A stretch of 64,000 nt of DNA from Lysobacterales bacterium. Its GTDB lineage: Bacteria; Pseudomonadota; Gammaproteobacteria; Xanthomonadales; Xanthomonadaceae. The first letter of the stretch is position 1. Each line of letters begins with the position of its first letter. Location of the stretch: positions 1 through 64,000 of the forward strand of contig JAATFG010000016.1 of assembly GCA_015655355.1 (NCBI GenBank). The letters are read 5' to 3'. Below are positions 30,275 through 40,606 of the stretch, one piece after another. Under the pieces are notes generated by a model. It had not been told where the DNA came from, searched no databases, and was given only the letters and a program-made list of their open reading frames with translations. The translations under genes and the position numbers were made by a program.

Positions 30275-31120
30275 ATGAAGATTCCCGCTTTCCTCGTCGC
30301 CTTCCTTGCCCTCGCCGTCGCCGCATGCAGCGGCACCCCCGCGCATGGCCCGCACGACACGGAAAAAGCCCGGCAACCGATCGAAATCCGTCCCGGTTTC
30401 TTCCGCGGTTATCTCGACGATGCAGAGCTGCCGAACAGCCTCGCGCTGGTGCCGCCCGCGCCGGTCGCCGGTTCGCCGACGCAGGCTGCCGACAACACGG
30501 TTTCCGCCGCGGCCTATGCGTTGCGCGGCACGCCGCGCTGGCGCCTGGCGAGCAGCGACGCCGACCTGCGTTTTCCGCACGCGGCCGGCTTGTTCGCCTG
30601 CGCCCTCGGCACCGACATCAGCGCCGACGCGATGCCGGCGACGTACCGCCTGTTGCAGCGCTCGCTCGCCGATGCCGCGCGCAGCAACCACTCGGCGAAA
30701 GACCACTACAAGCGCCCGCGCCCGTTCGTGCTCGACCAGCAGGCAACCTGCACGCCGGACGACGAAACGCACATGCACGACGATGGCGCGTATCCCTCCG
30801 GCCACGCAGTGATCGGCTGGACCTGGGCATCGATCCTGGCCGAAGCCGACCCGGCGCGGGCCGATGCGATCTTCCAGCGCGGCCGCAGCCTCGGCGAGAG
30901 CCGCCTGGTCTGCCACGTGCACTGGAACAGCGACGTGGTCGAGGCGCGCGTCGTCGCCGATGCGGTCGTCGCCCGCTTGCAGGACAATGCGGAATTCCAG
31001 TCCGATCTTGCGACGGCCCGACGCGAACTCGCCGCCGCGCAGGCGAAAGGCCTCGCGCCGAAACAGGATTGCAAGGCCGAAGCGGATACGCTTGCGCGCA
31101 CCGTTCCCGGCGCACTTTGA
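30275..31120 (+). CDS. class A acid phosphatase (PAP2 superfamily), putative lipoprotein
   Basis: KDHYKRPRPF...YPSGH...ESRLVCHVHWNSD signature; lipobox-like LAVAAC. Confidence 0.88.
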   Translation: MKIPAFLVAFLALAVAACSGTPAHGPHDTEKARQPIEIRPGFFRGYLDDAELPNSLALVPPAPVAGSPTQAADNTVSAAAYALRGTPRWRLASSDADLRFPHAAGLFACALGTDISADAMPATYRLLQRSLADAARSNHSAKDHYKRPRPFVLDQQATCTPDDETHMHDDGAYPSGHAVIGWTWASILAEADPARADAIFQRGRSLGESRLVCHVHWNSDVVEARVVADAVVARLQDNAEFQSDLATARRELAAAQAKGLAPKQDCKAEADTLARTVPGAL

Positions 31121-31154
31121 GACCGGCGCACTTTTCAAGCCCGCGGAGGCAGCT

Positions 31155-32177
31155 ATGAGCCAGTGGTATTTCTTCGACACCCAGACCAAGCAGCGCACCG
31201 GCCCGTTCGACGAAGCCGTGGCCATCGGCATCGCCCAGTCCAACCCGGCCTACCTGTGCTGGCGCGAAGGCATGGGCGAATGGCGGCCGGTGCGCGAAGT
31301 CGGCGAATTCAACGCCGCCAGCATCCCGCCGCCGCCGAACGCACCGCCGCCGAACCCGGGCAGCGGCAATGCGCGGATGCGCGCGGACGACATCGAGTTC
31401 CGCATCGTCGGCAACGACATGCAGTTCGTCGAGGTCGAACTCGACCCGGGCGAGAGCGCGGTGGCCGAGGCCGGCGCATTGATGTTCAAGGACGCCAGCG
31501 TGCGCATGGACACCGTGTTCGGCGACGGCTCGGCGCAGAACAACGGCCTCATGGACAAGCTGTTCGCCGCCGGTCGCCGCGTGCTTGCCGGCGACAGCCT
31601 GTTCACCACGGTGTTCACCCACCAGGGCACCGGCAAGGCCAAGGTCGCGTTCGCCTCCCCGTATCCGGGCACGGTGCTGGCGATGAAGCTCGACGAGCAC
31701 GGCGGGCGCCTGATCTGCCAGAAGGACAGCTTCCTTGCCGGCGCACGCGGCGTCTCGCTCGGCATCTTCTTCCAGCGCAAGATCCTGACCGGCCTGTTCG
31801 GCGGCGACGGCTTCATCATGCAGAAGCTCGAAGGCGACGGCTGGGTGTTCGTGCACGCCGGCGGCACCGTGGTCGAGCGCGAACTGGCCGCGGGCGAACG
31901 CCTCGACGTCGACACCGGCTGCGTGGTCGCCTTCCACGACACGGTGGGCATGGACGTGCGCCCGGTCAGCGGCATCAAGAGCATGTTCTTCGGCGGTGAA
32001 GGCATGTTCCTCGCCACGTTGACCGGGCCGGGCAAGGTGTGGATCCAGTCGCTGCCGTTCTCGCGCCTGGCCGCGCGCATGTGGATGTCCGCGCCGCAGG
32101 CCGGCGGCCGCAACGTCGGCGAAGGCTCGGTGCTCGGCAGCCTCGGCCGGATCATCGACGGCGACAACAACTTCTGA
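31155..32177 (+). CDS. GYF_2 domain + AIM24/TIGR00266 family protein
   Basis: N-terminal WYFFDTQTKQRTGPFDE...WREGMGEW (GYF_2); C-terminal AIM24-like FVHAGGTVVERELAAGERLDVDTGCVVAF. Confidence 0.85.
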   Translation: MSQWYFFDTQTKQRTGPFDEAVAIGIAQSNPAYLCWREGMGEWRPVREVGEFNAASIPPPPNAPPPNPGSGNARMRADDIEFRIVGNDMQFVEVELDPGESAVAEAGALMFKDASVRMDTVFGDGSAQNNGLMDKLFAAGRRVLAGDSLFTTVFTHQGTGKAKVAFASPYPGTVLAMKLDEHGGRLICQKDSFLAGARGVSLGIFFQRKILTGLFGGDGFIMQKLEGDGWVFVHAGGTVVERELAAGERLDVDTGCVVAFHDTVGMDVRPVSGIKSMFFGGEGMFLATLTGPGKVWIQSLPFSRLAARMWMSAPQAGGRNVGEGSVLGSLGRIIDGDNNF

Positions 32178-32196
32178 TTCGCACGCAAATCGCTTG

Positions 32197-32231
32197 AAAG
32201 GAAAAGGCCGGAAATTCCGGCCTTTTCCTTT
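32197..32231. terminator. bidirectional Rho-independent terminator
   Basis: AAAGGAAAAGGCCGG-AAATT-CCGGCCTTTTCCTTT, 15-bp perfect stem between convergent genes. Confidence 0.9.
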
Positions 32232-32252
32232 GCCGCGAACATCGCGTCACAC

Positions 32253-32705
32253 TCAGGCGACGATGCCTTGCGTTTCGTCTTCCTTCGGGTTCGGGCCCCA
32301 CTGGTTGCCGCCCGGCTGGCTGTCCAGCACCTCGAACACCAGCATCGCGATGCTCGCCAGAAAGCCAATGAACGGAATCAGGCTGAGCACGATCAGCGCC
32401 AACACCCACCAGCCGCTCCTGCCGACGTCGTGGAAACGGCGCACGGTCACCGCCAGTTGCGGCACGATGGTGGCCAGCGAATACAAACCGATCACCGCCA
32501 GCACCAGCAGCGCAAACGCGCTGAAATGCGGCTCCTCGTGCTGCAACACGGCGACATAACTGCCGAAGCCACCGGCGATGGCGAACATGATCGTCGCGGC
32601 CAGTGCGATCACGACATTCGCCAGCGACCACATCCAGTATTCCTTGCGCCGCGAGCGGCCCTGAAAGTCCGACCAGCGTTTCCACACTTGCACGTACCAA
32701 TTCAT
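32253..32705 (-). CDS. DUF805 membrane protein
   Basis: WSDFQGRSRRKEYWMWSL...VRRFHDVGRSGWW. Confidence 0.92.
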   Translation of the reverse strand: MNWYVQVWKRWSDFQGRSRRKEYWMWSLANVVIALAATIMFAIAGGFGSYVAVLQHEEPHFSAFALLVLAVIGLYSLATIVPQLAVTVRRFHDVGRSGWWVLALIVLSLIPFIGFLASIAMLVFEVLDSQPGGNQWGPNPKEDETQGIVA

Positions 32706-32797
32706 TGCACTCTCCCTTTGCGTGTGGTGGTTGTGTTGGCGCGACTGCCGAGACTAACGCAGCGCATGGCCGCAAACCGCGACGTCGTTCACAGCGC

Positions 32798-33913
32798 TCA
32801 AAACAGCTCCCCCTGCGGCGACGGTTTGCGCGGCGGCACGAATTGCGAACAATCCAGCGGGCGCCCATAGCGCTCGCCGTCGTAGCCGAAGCGTTTTTTC
32901 GCGAGCTGGAAGCGCCGCGCCAGCAACTCCGCGTACACGCCTTCGCCGCGGAACCGTTTGCCGAACGTCGCGTCGTAATCCTTGCCGCCACGCTGCTGGC
33001 GGATCGCGCTCATCACGTGTTCGGCGCGCTGCGGATAGTGTCGCGCGAGCCAGTCGCGGAACAGCGGCGAAACTTCATGCGGCAGGCGCAACAACACGTA
33101 GCCGGCGGATGTGGCGCCGTGTTCGCGCGCCGCTTCCAGCACGCTTTCCAGTTCGGCATCGTTGATCCACGGAATTGCTGGCGCGAACATCACGCCCACG
33201 GCGATGCCGGCATCGCTCAGTTTCCGCATCGCCTTCAGGCGCGCATGCGGCGCCGAGGCGCGCGGTTCGAGCCTGGCCGACAACTTGTTGTCCAGCGTGG
33301 TCACGCTCAGGTAGACGCGGGCGAGAGTGTGCCGCGCCATTGGCGCGATCAGGTCGATGTCGCGTTCGACCAGCGCGTTCTTCGTTATCAGCGAAAACGG
33401 ATGCTTCGTCTCCGCAAGGACTTCGATGATGCGCCGCGTGATTTGCAGCTTGCGTTCGATCGGCTGGTAGACGTCGGTGCTCATGCCCAGCGCGATCGGC
33501 AGGCAGCGATACGACCGCTTGGCCAATTCCTCGCGCAGCAGTTCCGGCGCATTGGTCTTGGCAAAGATCTTCGTCTCGAAATCGAGGCCCGGCGACAGGT
33601 CGAGATAGGCATGCGTCGGCCGCGCAAAGCAGTAGCTGCAACCATGCTCACAACCGCGATACGGATTGACGCTCTGGTCGAAAGGAATGTCCGGCGAATC
33701 ATTGCGGCTGATGATCGAACGCGCACGCTCTTCGATGATCTGCGTCTGCGGCGCGGATTCGATCTCGTCTGCATCGTCGCGCTCGTGCCAGCCGTCGTCG
33801 ACCTGCTCGCTCACCGTCTTCGCGAAGCGCCCGGGCTGGAACGTCGCCGCGCCGCGGCCTTTCAGCGGCACGTTCGGATGCGCGGATGGCGGCAGTTTCG
33901 AGGGCATGCGCAC
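32798..33913 (-). CDS. PA0069-family radical SAM protein
   Basis: NPYRGCEHGCSYCFARPTHAYLDLSPGLDFETKIFAK. Confidence 0.92.
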   Translation of the reverse strand: MRMPSKLPPSAHPNVPLKGRGAATFQPGRFAKTVSEQVDDGWHERDDADEIESAPQTQIIEERARSIISRNDSPDIPFDQSVNPYRGCEHGCSYCFARPTHAYLDLSPGLDFETKIFAKTNAPELLREELAKRSYRCLPIALGMSTDVYQPIERKLQITRRIIEVLAETKHPFSLITKNALVERDIDLIAPMARHTLARVYLSVTTLDNKLSARLEPRASAPHARLKAMRKLSDAGIAVGVMFAPAIPWINDAELESVLEAAREHGATSAGYVLLRLPHEVSPLFRDWLARHYPQRAEHVMSAIRQQRGGKDYDATFGKRFRGEGVYAELLARRFQLAKKRFGYDGERYGRPLDCSQFVPPRKPSPQGELF

Positions 33914-33982
33914 ACGTTAGCGCAAGCCGATCTCAGCCGTTGCAACGCTTCGTTCATCGCGCTTCTCGTTTAGAATCCACGC

Positions 33983-35425
33983 ATGCTCGCCGTCCTGCAG
34001 GAAACCTGGCACACGCTGTCCTCGATTCCGCACATCGGGCGTTGGCTCAGCGTTGCATGGCTGCTGTACCTGGTCCCGCTGTGCATCATCATCGTGCTGC
34101 AGAAGCGCGAGCCGGTGGCGACGCTGAGCTGGCTGCTGGCGTTGTCGCTGCTGCCGTATGCCGGCTACCTCATCTATTACGTGTTCGGGCCGCAGCGCAT
34201 CCATCGCCGCCGGCTGAAGCGGGCGCGGGCGCGGTTGCGCCTGGAAGCCCAGGAAATTCCGCCTGCCGCCGCGGCCGGCAGCGAGATTTCGCGCCTGGCG
34301 CAAGCCACCACCGGGCTGCCGCCAAGCAGTGCGAGCGAGGCGACGTTGCTGGTCGACGGCGGCGCGACCTACGATGCGATCGTCGAGGCGGTTTCACGCG
34401 CGCGTGACCACGTGCATCTGGAGTACTACATCTTCGAGCCGGACCGCAGCGGCACGCGCCTGCGCGATGCCTTGATCGAACGCGCGCGCACCGGCATCAA
34501 GGTGTGCCTGCTGGTCGATGCGATGGGTTCGTCGAAGCTGCATGCGCGCTTCCTCAAGCCCTTGCTCGAAGCCGGCGCGGAAGTGGCGTGGTTCCATCCT
34601 TCGCGCCTGCGCCTGTTCGTGCGGCCGTGGATCAACCTGCGCAGCCATCGCAAGATCGTGGTGGTCGATGGTACGGTCGCCTTCACCGGCGGCATCAACA
34701 TCACCGACGACGAGAACGAGCGGCTCAATCCGAATGCCTACCGCGACCTGCACCTGCGCCTGCGCGGCGAAATCGTGCGCAGCGTGCAGCAGGTGTTCGT
34801 CGAGGATTGGGTCTATGCCAGTGGCCAGGGGCCGCAGCACCTGGCGACGACGGTGCTGTGGCCGCATCACGCGCCGCTGCCCGGCGACATCGCAGTGCAG
34901 GCGCTGGCATCGGGGCCGGACTCGTCGTGGGAAGCGATCCATCGCCTGCAGGTGTCGGCGATCCACCAGGCGCAGCGGCGCGTGTGGCTGGTGACGCCGT
35001 ACTTCGTGCCCGGCGAAGCGGCGCGGATGGCACTGACCTCCGCCGCGCTCGGCGGCCTCGAGGTGCGCCTGCTGGTGCCGCGGCGCAGCGATTCGCGGCT
35101 GGTGACGTGGGCGGCGCGTTCGTACTTCGAGGAACTGCTCGCCGCCGGCGTGAAGATCTACGAATACGGCCCGCGCATGCTGCACAGCAAGGTGCTGCTG
35201 TGCGACGACGAACTGGCGGTGGTCGGCAGCGCCAATTTCGATTCGCGCAGCTTCCGCCTGAATTTCGAGTTCTCGATGCTGTTCCGCAACCGCGATTTCT
35301 GCGCGCGGCTGGAACGCATCCTGCAGGACGAATTCGACGCGGCAAAGCCGGCGGAACGCAGCGGCAGCTTCTTCTACAGCCGCCTGCCGGAGGCGATGGC
35401 ACGGCTGGCCTCGCCGCTGCTGTGA
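33983..35425 (+). CDS. cls: cardiolipin synthase (phospholipase D superfamily)
   Basis: HRKIVVVDGTVAFTGGINI and HSKVLLCDDELAVVGSANFDSRSF HKD motifs; two N-terminal TM segments. Confidence 0.93.
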   Translation: MLAVLQETWHTLSSIPHIGRWLSVAWLLYLVPLCIIIVLQKREPVATLSWLLALSLLPYAGYLIYYVFGPQRIHRRRLKRARARLRLEAQEIPPAAAAGSEISRLAQATTGLPPSSASEATLLVDGGATYDAIVEAVSRARDHVHLEYYIFEPDRSGTRLRDALIERARTGIKVCLLVDAMGSSKLHARFLKPLLEAGAEVAWFHPSRLRLFVRPWINLRSHRKIVVVDGTVAFTGGINITDDENERLNPNAYRDLHLRLRGEIVRSVQQVFVEDWVYASGQGPQHLATTVLWPHHAPLPGDIAVQALASGPDSSWEAIHRLQVSAIHQAQRRVWLVTPYFVPGEAARMALTSAALGGLEVRLLVPRRSDSRLVTWAARSYFEELLAAGVKIYEYGPRMLHSKVLLCDDELAVVGSANFDSRSFRLNFEFSMLFRNRDFCARLERILQDEFDAAKPAERSGSFFYSRLPEAMARLASPLL

Positions 35426-35512
35426 CCGCATTGCCGCGATTGCGACGCAGGCCCGTTTCGACGCCGCGTCCTCGCGGCTAAACTGCGCCCGTCCGACCAT
35501 GAGTGGCTTGCC

Positions 35513-35770
35513 ATGTTGCGCTGGTTCTTCCTGTTCCTGTCGATCGCCTGTTTCGCCTGCTCGTTCGCGGCCAGGTCGATGGTGTCGCTGGTCCTGCTGT
35601 GGTTGCTGGCCTTGGTCCTGTTCGTGTTGTGGGCGGTAGCGCAGTACCAGGCGCATGCCGGCGACAAGCGGCGCACGATGTCGATGCCCGATCCGCAGGA
35701 AATGCAACGCCTGCGCGAAGCGGCCGCCGCACGCGGAACCGCCGCGCAAAACCAGGCCCGGCAGCCGTAG
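35513..35770 (+). CDS. small two-TM membrane protein, unknown function
   Basis: 85-aa ORF with hydrophobic N-terminus and charged tail, immediately upstream of pdxJ. Confidence 0.6.
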   Translation: MLRWFFLFLSIACFACSFAARSMVSLVLLWLLALVLFVLWAVAQYQAHAGDKRRTMSMPDPQEMQRLREAAAARGTAAQNQARQP

Positions 35771-35801
35771 AATTCGTGCAATCGATCGCTCGAATCCGCA
35801 C

Positions 35802-36554
35802 ATGCCCACCCTGCTCAGCGTCAACGTCAACAAGATCGCGGTGCTGCGCAACTCGCGCGGCGGCAACGCGCCGGAGGTGCTCGAAGCCGCGCGCGTTTGC
35901 CTCGATGCCGGCGCGCACGGCATCACGGTGCATCCGCGCCCGGACCAGCGCCATATCCGGCCCGAAGACGTTTATGCCTTGTCCGAACTGACCGCGGCGC
36001 GCGGCGTCGAATTCAACATCGAAGGCAATCCGTTCGCGCCGGCGCGCGGCAACTATCCGGGCTTCATCGAGTTGTGCCGCCGGACGCGACCGGCGCAGGC
36101 GACGCTGGTGCCGGATGGCGATGCGCAGATCACCTCCGACCACGGCTTCGATTTCGCCGCGGATTTCGGCAGATTGCAGCCGCTGGTGGCGGAACTGAAA
36201 TCCTTCGGTTGCCGCGTGAGCCTGTTCGCCGATGCCGGCGCGCCGAACCTGGAAAAGGCGGCAAAGACCGGCGCCGACCGCATCGAAATCTACACCGGTC
36301 CGTATGCCGAGGCCTTCGTCGAAAACAATGCGGGCGAAGCGCTTTCGCGTTGCATCGAAACCGCAACGCGGGCGCGGGCACTGGGTTTGGCGGTCAACGC
36401 CGGGCATGACTTGAGCCAGGCCAATCTCGGCCTGTTCGTGCACGAAGTGCCGAACGTGCTGGAAGTCTCGATCGGCCACGCGCTGATCGGCGAGGCGCTT
36501 TACGATGGCCTTGCTGCAACGATCCGCAATTACCTGAAGATTCTCGGCAACTGA
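35802..36554 (+). CDS. pdxJ: pyridoxine 5'-phosphate synthase
   Basis: [17 protein letters not shown]...[13 protein letters not shown]...[11 protein letters not shown]...[16 protein letters not shown]. Confidence 0.96.
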   Translation: MPTLLSVNVNKIAVLRNSRGGNAPEVLEAARVCLDAGAHGITVHPRPDQRHIRPEDVYALSELTAARGVEFNIEGNPFAPARGNYPGFIELCRRTRPAQATLVPDGDAQITSDHGFDFAADFGRLQPLVAELKSFGCRVSLFADAGAPNLEKAAKTGADRIEIYTGPYAEAFVENNAGEALSRCIETATRARALGLAVNAGHDLSQANLGLFVHEVPNVLEVSIGHALIGEALYDGLAATIRNYLKILGN

Positions 36555-36598
36555 GACCGCCGCGGCTGAGATCATTCCTGCAGTGGTTGCACACAAAC

Positions 36599-36626
36599 GA
36601 AAACGCCGGGTTGCCCCGGCGTTTTC
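36599..36626. terminator. Rho-independent terminator between convergent pdxJ and exbD
   Basis: GAAAACGCCGGG-TTGC-CCCGGCGTTTTC perfect 12-bp stem. Confidence 0.88.
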
Positions 36627-36657
36627 TTCGCTGCGACCATCAACCGCGCCTGCCGCA

Positions 36658-37074
36658 TCAATCCTGCTGCAGGAAGTTGATCTTGACCATGCCGGCATTC
36701 TTGGCCTGAGCCATCACCCGGGTCATGGTTTCGTATTCCGAATCAGGGTTCGCATCGATGCGCAGTTCCGGCTGGTTGGTCGGATCCACGTTGACCGCAT
36801 CGATCATCATCTTCTGCAGGTCGTCCATCGCCACCGGCGCGTTGTTCCAGTACACGGTGTTGTCCGCGTTGATGCGCAGGTCGACCGGCGGCGGCGGATC
36901 CTTGAGCTGCGGCGGCGGGTTGATCACGCGCTGCGGCAGGTTCACGTCGATCGGGTAGGTCGCGATCGGCGCGGTGACGATGAAGATGATCAGCAGCACG
37001 AGCATGACGTCGATCAACGGAGTCACGTTGATGTCGGCCATCGCGCCCTTGCCACCACCACTGCTGAAAGCCAT
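36658..37074 (-). CDS. biopolymer transporter ExbD (paralog 2)
   Basis: [25 protein letters not shown]. Confidence 0.93.
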   Translation of the reverse strand: MAFSSGGGKGAMADINVTPLIDVMLVLLIIFIVTAPIATYPIDVNLPQRVINPPPQLKDPPPPVDLRINADNTVYWNNAPVAMDDLQKMMIDAVNVDPTNQPELRIDANPDSEYETMTRVMAQAKNAGMVKINFLQQD

Positions 37075-37079
37075 GTCGC

Positions 37080-37502
37080 TTATTCCTTCTTCTTGGTGGA
37101 GATGAAGCCGATGTCCATCATGCCGTTCTGCTGGGCGACCTTGGCCACCTTGTTGATGTCGCTCATCTTGGTGGTCTTGTCCGCGCGGATGTTCAGCGGC
37201 GGCTGCGGGGTCTGCTGCGCGGCGCTGGAGAAACGCGAAGCCAGCAGGTCGTCGCTGACCGGCTCGTCGTTCCAGTAGACCGAGCCATCGTCCTTCACCG
37301 ACACGGTGATCGGGAATTTGCGCTTGTCGTTCAACTCCGCATCCGGCTGGATACGCGTTTCCGGCAGCTGCACCTTCACCTTGTGCGACATCAGCGGCGT
37401 GGTGATGATGAAGATGATCAGCAGCACCAGCATCACGTCCACGAGGGGCGTGACGTTGATGTCGGCCATTGCGCCGCCGCTGTTACCACTACTGAAGGCC
37501 AT
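37080..37502 (-). CDS. biopolymer transporter ExbD (paralog 1)
   Basis: [37 protein letters not shown]. Confidence 0.93.
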   Translation of the reverse strand: MAFSSGNSGGAMADINVTPLVDVMLVLLIIFIITTPLMSHKVKVQLPETRIQPDAELNDKRKFPITVSVKDDGSVYWNDEPVSDDLLASRFSSAAQQTPQPPLNIRADKTTKMSDINKVAKVAQQNGMMDIGFISTKKKE

Positions 37503-37563
37503 GTTTCGGCTCCGTCATGTATGTTGCTGGTGTCGTTCTTGCTTGCTCAAAAGCCGGCGCGTC

Positions 37564-38310
37564 TTACTGGACGCGCGAGCCGGTGGCGAAGAAGTCGTGC
37601 AGGTCGTGCGCGAAGGTGTCGAACTTGGCGACGTTGCTGCCGTTGACCTTGCTCAGGAAGTTGAAGGCGAACACCGCCGGGATGGCGACGATCAGGCCGA
37701 GCGCGGTCATGATCAGCGCTTCGCCGACCGGGCCGGCGACGGCGTCGATGCCAGCGTTGCCCGAGGCACCGATCTTGATCAGCGCGCTGTAGATGCCCCA
37801 CACGGTGCCGAGCAGGCCGACGAACGGCGCGGTCGCGCCGACGGTCGCCAGCAGGATCATGCCGCTCTGCAGGTTGCCGCTTTCGCGGGTCACCGCCTGG
37901 CGCAGGGCGCGGTCGACGAATTCCGAACGGCTCAGGGTTTCACCGGCGCCAGCCTGCGAGTGATGGGCGGCGGCCGAAGCGGCGTCGAGGGCGATCTTGG
38001 AGAACGGCTCGTTCTTCGGCTGTTCTTCCATCAGGCGGATCGCTTCCTGGGTGTTCTTGGTGCCCCAGAAGGCGGCCGGCACGGTCGAAGCCTGATTCTT
38101 CAGGCGCAGCGAACGGATGATGTTGATCACCGTCCAGTACCACGACGAAGCGGACATGACGACCAGGACGATCAACACCAGCCACGACACCGGATACTGG
38201 CCGGGCTTGCTGGTCATTTCGCTGATCAGGTGCGAGAAGCCCATCTGGTTGAGGGCCGCAGCACTGTTGTTGCCTCCGGTGGCGGCGGCGATGAGGAGTT
38301 CTTGCAGCAT
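37564..38310 (-). CDS. exbB: MotA/TolQ/ExbB proton channel family protein
   Basis: LATVGATAPFVGLLGTVWGIYSAL...GEALIMTALGLIVAIPAVFAFNFL. Confidence 0.93.
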   Translation of the reverse strand: MLQELLIAAATGGNNSAAALNQMGFSHLISEMTSKPGQYPVSWLVLIVLVVMSASSWYWTVINIIRSLRLKNQASTVPAAFWGTKNTQEAIRLMEEQPKNEPFSKIALDAASAAAHHSQAGAGETLSRSEFVDRALRQAVTRESGNLQSGMILLATVGATAPFVGLLGTVWGIYSALIKIGASGNAGIDAVAGPVGEALIMTALGLIVAIPAVFAFNFLSKVNGSNVAKFDTFAHDLHDFFATGSRVQ

Positions 38311-38377
38311 GACGCGTACCTTCTATTTGGATGATTGAAATTGGTGATGGAAACGAAATAGAGCGGGATGAACCAGT

Positions 38378-39052
38378 TCAGCCTGACAGCTTGAAATCCA
38401 GCGGGACACGCACGCGGCCGGCGACCTTCTTGCCGCCGGATGAGCCCGGGTTGAAGCGCCACTTGCGTGCGGCATCCATCGCGGCACGGTCCAGATCGTG
38501 GTTGTGGCTGGACTTCTCGACCGACACGTTGGTGACGTTGCCGCTTTCGTCGACGTCGATGATCAGTACCACGGTACCTTCGATGCCGGCACGCATGGCC
38601 GCCGGCGGGTAACGCGGCGGGTTCATGTTCTTCGAGGAAATGTCCACCGAGGCCTCGATGTCGGCCACCGGCGCCGGCGGCGCCGGCGGGGTCGGCGGCA
38701 CGGCGATGTCATCCGGGCGCGGCACCGGCACGTCGACCGGCGGGGCTTGCGGTGGCGGCGGGGTCAGGGTCGGCTTCGGCGGCGACAATTCCTTGATCGG
38801 CGGCGGCGGCTTGTCGTCCTTCGGCGGCGGCGGCGGCGGAGGGGGCGGTGGCGGCGGCGCATCGACGATCTGCAGCGGCGTGCGCTGCTCATCCTGCTTT
38901 TCCGGGCTCGGGGCGACCGCGGGGATCAGCAGCAACAGGAAAATTGCCACATGCAAGGCGATGACGAAGGCCATGCCGATGATGCGCGGCCAGTTCAGGC
39001 CGTCATCATTCCCTTCGTCCTGCTGCCGATTGAAGACCAGTTGTTCCGCCAT
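38378..39052 (-). CDS. tonB: energy transducer TonB
   Basis: N-terminal TM, long polyproline region, C-terminal PRYPPAAMRAGIEGTVVLIIDVDESGNV...AARKWRFNP. Confidence 0.93.
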   Translation of the reverse strand: MAEQLVFNRQQDEGNDDGLNWPRIIGMAFVIALHVAIFLLLLIPAVAPSPEKQDEQRTPLQIVDAPPPPPPPPPPPPKDDKPPPPIKELSPPKPTLTPPPPQAPPVDVPVPRPDDIAVPPTPPAPPAPVADIEASVDISSKNMNPPRYPPAAMRAGIEGTVVLIIDVDESGNVTNVSVEKSSHNHDLDRAAMDAARKWRFNPGSSGGKKVAGRVRVPLDFKLSG

Positions 39053-39225
39053 TCTCGTGGTGACTCTGAAAGGTGCGGACGCCCGTCAAGGCGTCCGGGT
39101 TGTGGAGTTCGTAAGATTACCGCGCGCCGGGGCCCTGCTGCGCTGCGACGTGGCCCAAGCATATCCCAAGAATGTGCCGCTGTTCCATCATTTCATCCGG
39201 AACCAGGCACATCCTCCTACCCGGC

Positions 39226-40431
39226 TCACTTCTTGAGGTTGATGATCTTGTCCGCGTCCGCCGGCTTCTTCAAGCCGCCCTTCTGCTTGGCCTTCTGCGC
39301 GGCGTCCTTGGCTTCGGCGATGCGACCCTCGTTCTGCAGCACGCGGGCCAGATTGAGCCAGGTTTCGCCGGTCGGCGCCTGCGGCGCGGCCTTCTTCCAT
39401 GCATCGATCGCCTTGTCGACCTGCGCCGGTGTCGCGTAGTAATAAGCCTGCGCCAGGGCGACTTCGCTGGTGTAATCCGGCTTGAGGATGCCCTTGGCCA
39501 AGCCATCGTTGACCACGTCGATGACCTGCGCTTCCTTGCCATCCATGTTGGCGTAGGTGGTGTAGAGCTGCTTGTAGTCGCGCTCCTCGGTGAACTGGCC
39601 GGCGGCGCGGATCTTTTCCAGCACGGTCACGGCCTTGTCGTCCTGGCCGGCCTGTTCGTAGATCGCGGCGAGGTTCATCTGCGCCTTCTTGTCGTCCGGC
39701 GCCTTGGCCGCAAGCTTCTCGGCCAGGGTGATGGCCTGATCGCTCTGGCCTGCGTCGGCGTAGGCCGCCATCAGCAGCTGCACCCATTGGTCCTTCGGAT
39801 CCGGCGAGGAATCGACCGCCTGCTTCAGGTACGGGATCGCTTCCTTGGACTGGTTCGCTTCGTACAGCACGCTGCCGCGGACGGCGAGATCTTCCGGCTT
39901 CTGCGACTTGCTTTCGGTGAAGAACGTGTCCAGCGTGGCCTCGGCTTCGGGATACTGCTGGTCCTGCGCCTGCAACTGCGCCAGCATCAACAAGGTGCCG
40001 AAGTAGCTGTTGTTGTCGAGCTGCTTGCTGTCGACCGCCGCTTGCGCGTACTTCTTGGCGCCGTCGTTGTCATTGAGGTTGTAGGCCGTGTACGTGGCGA
40101 TGTAGTTGGCGCGCGCCTTGTCGTAATCGTCGGCCTTCGGATTGGCGATGATGGCATCGGCCTGCACCTTGGCTTCGTCGTACTTCTGGTCGTTGTACAG
40201 GTCGCCGAGCTTCTTCATGTCGCCCTGCACTTTCGACGACGACGGCGCCTTCGGCTCGACGCGGGTCGCATCGGGGTACAGGATTTCCGCCTTGCCGTCC
40301 TTCGCCTTGGCCTTGCGCTGTTCGGAACGGGTCTGCGCATCCTGCGCATTGGCCGATTCGACGACGACCACGCCGGCGAGGACGCCGAGGATGGCCAGCG
40401 ACAGCAACTTGGTTCGGGTGTTGTGCAACAT
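39226..40431 (-). CDS. TPR-repeat secreted/periplasmic protein
   Basis: Signal peptide-like N-terminus ending ANAQ; repeated TPR-like helices; located next to the ton cluster. Confidence 0.8.
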   Translation of the reverse strand: MLHNTRTKLLSLAILGVLAGVVVVESANAQDAQTRSEQRKAKAKDGKAEILYPDATRVEPKAPSSSKVQGDMKKLGDLYNDQKYDEAKVQADAIIANPKADDYDKARANYIATYTAYNLNDNDGAKKYAQAAVDSKQLDNNSYFGTLLMLAQLQAQDQQYPEAEATLDTFFTESKSQKPEDLAVRGSVLYEANQSKEAIPYLKQAVDSSPDPKDQWVQLLMAAYADAGQSDQAITLAEKLAAKAPDDKKAQMNLAAIYEQAGQDDKAVTVLEKIRAAGQFTEERDYKQLYTTYANMDGKEAQVIDVVNDGLAKGILKPDYTSEVALAQAYYYATPAQVDKAIDAWKKAAPQAPTGETWLNLARVLQNEGRIAEAKDAAQKAKQKGGLKKPADADKIINLKK

Positions 40432-40606
40432 AGATGTTTTTCCTCTACCGGATTTTCGTTTCGGCGCAACGCACCGCATTTGCGTGATGCCTTGAAGGGT
40501 GTGCAACGCTAGCAGAAAGCAAACCGTTTAGTCACCCCTGCTTTGGCAATTACCCGCACCATTTCCGCACCACTTCATTGGCGCATTGCAACATGTCCTG
40601 CATGTT

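Noticed and set aside
38800-38870. GGC-rich simple repeat as possible regulatory/triplex DNA
   Set aside because: Fully explained as codons for the TonB proline run
38625-39236. Glycine-rich 203-aa ORF on + strand
   Set aside because: Complement of the tonB polyproline coding tract
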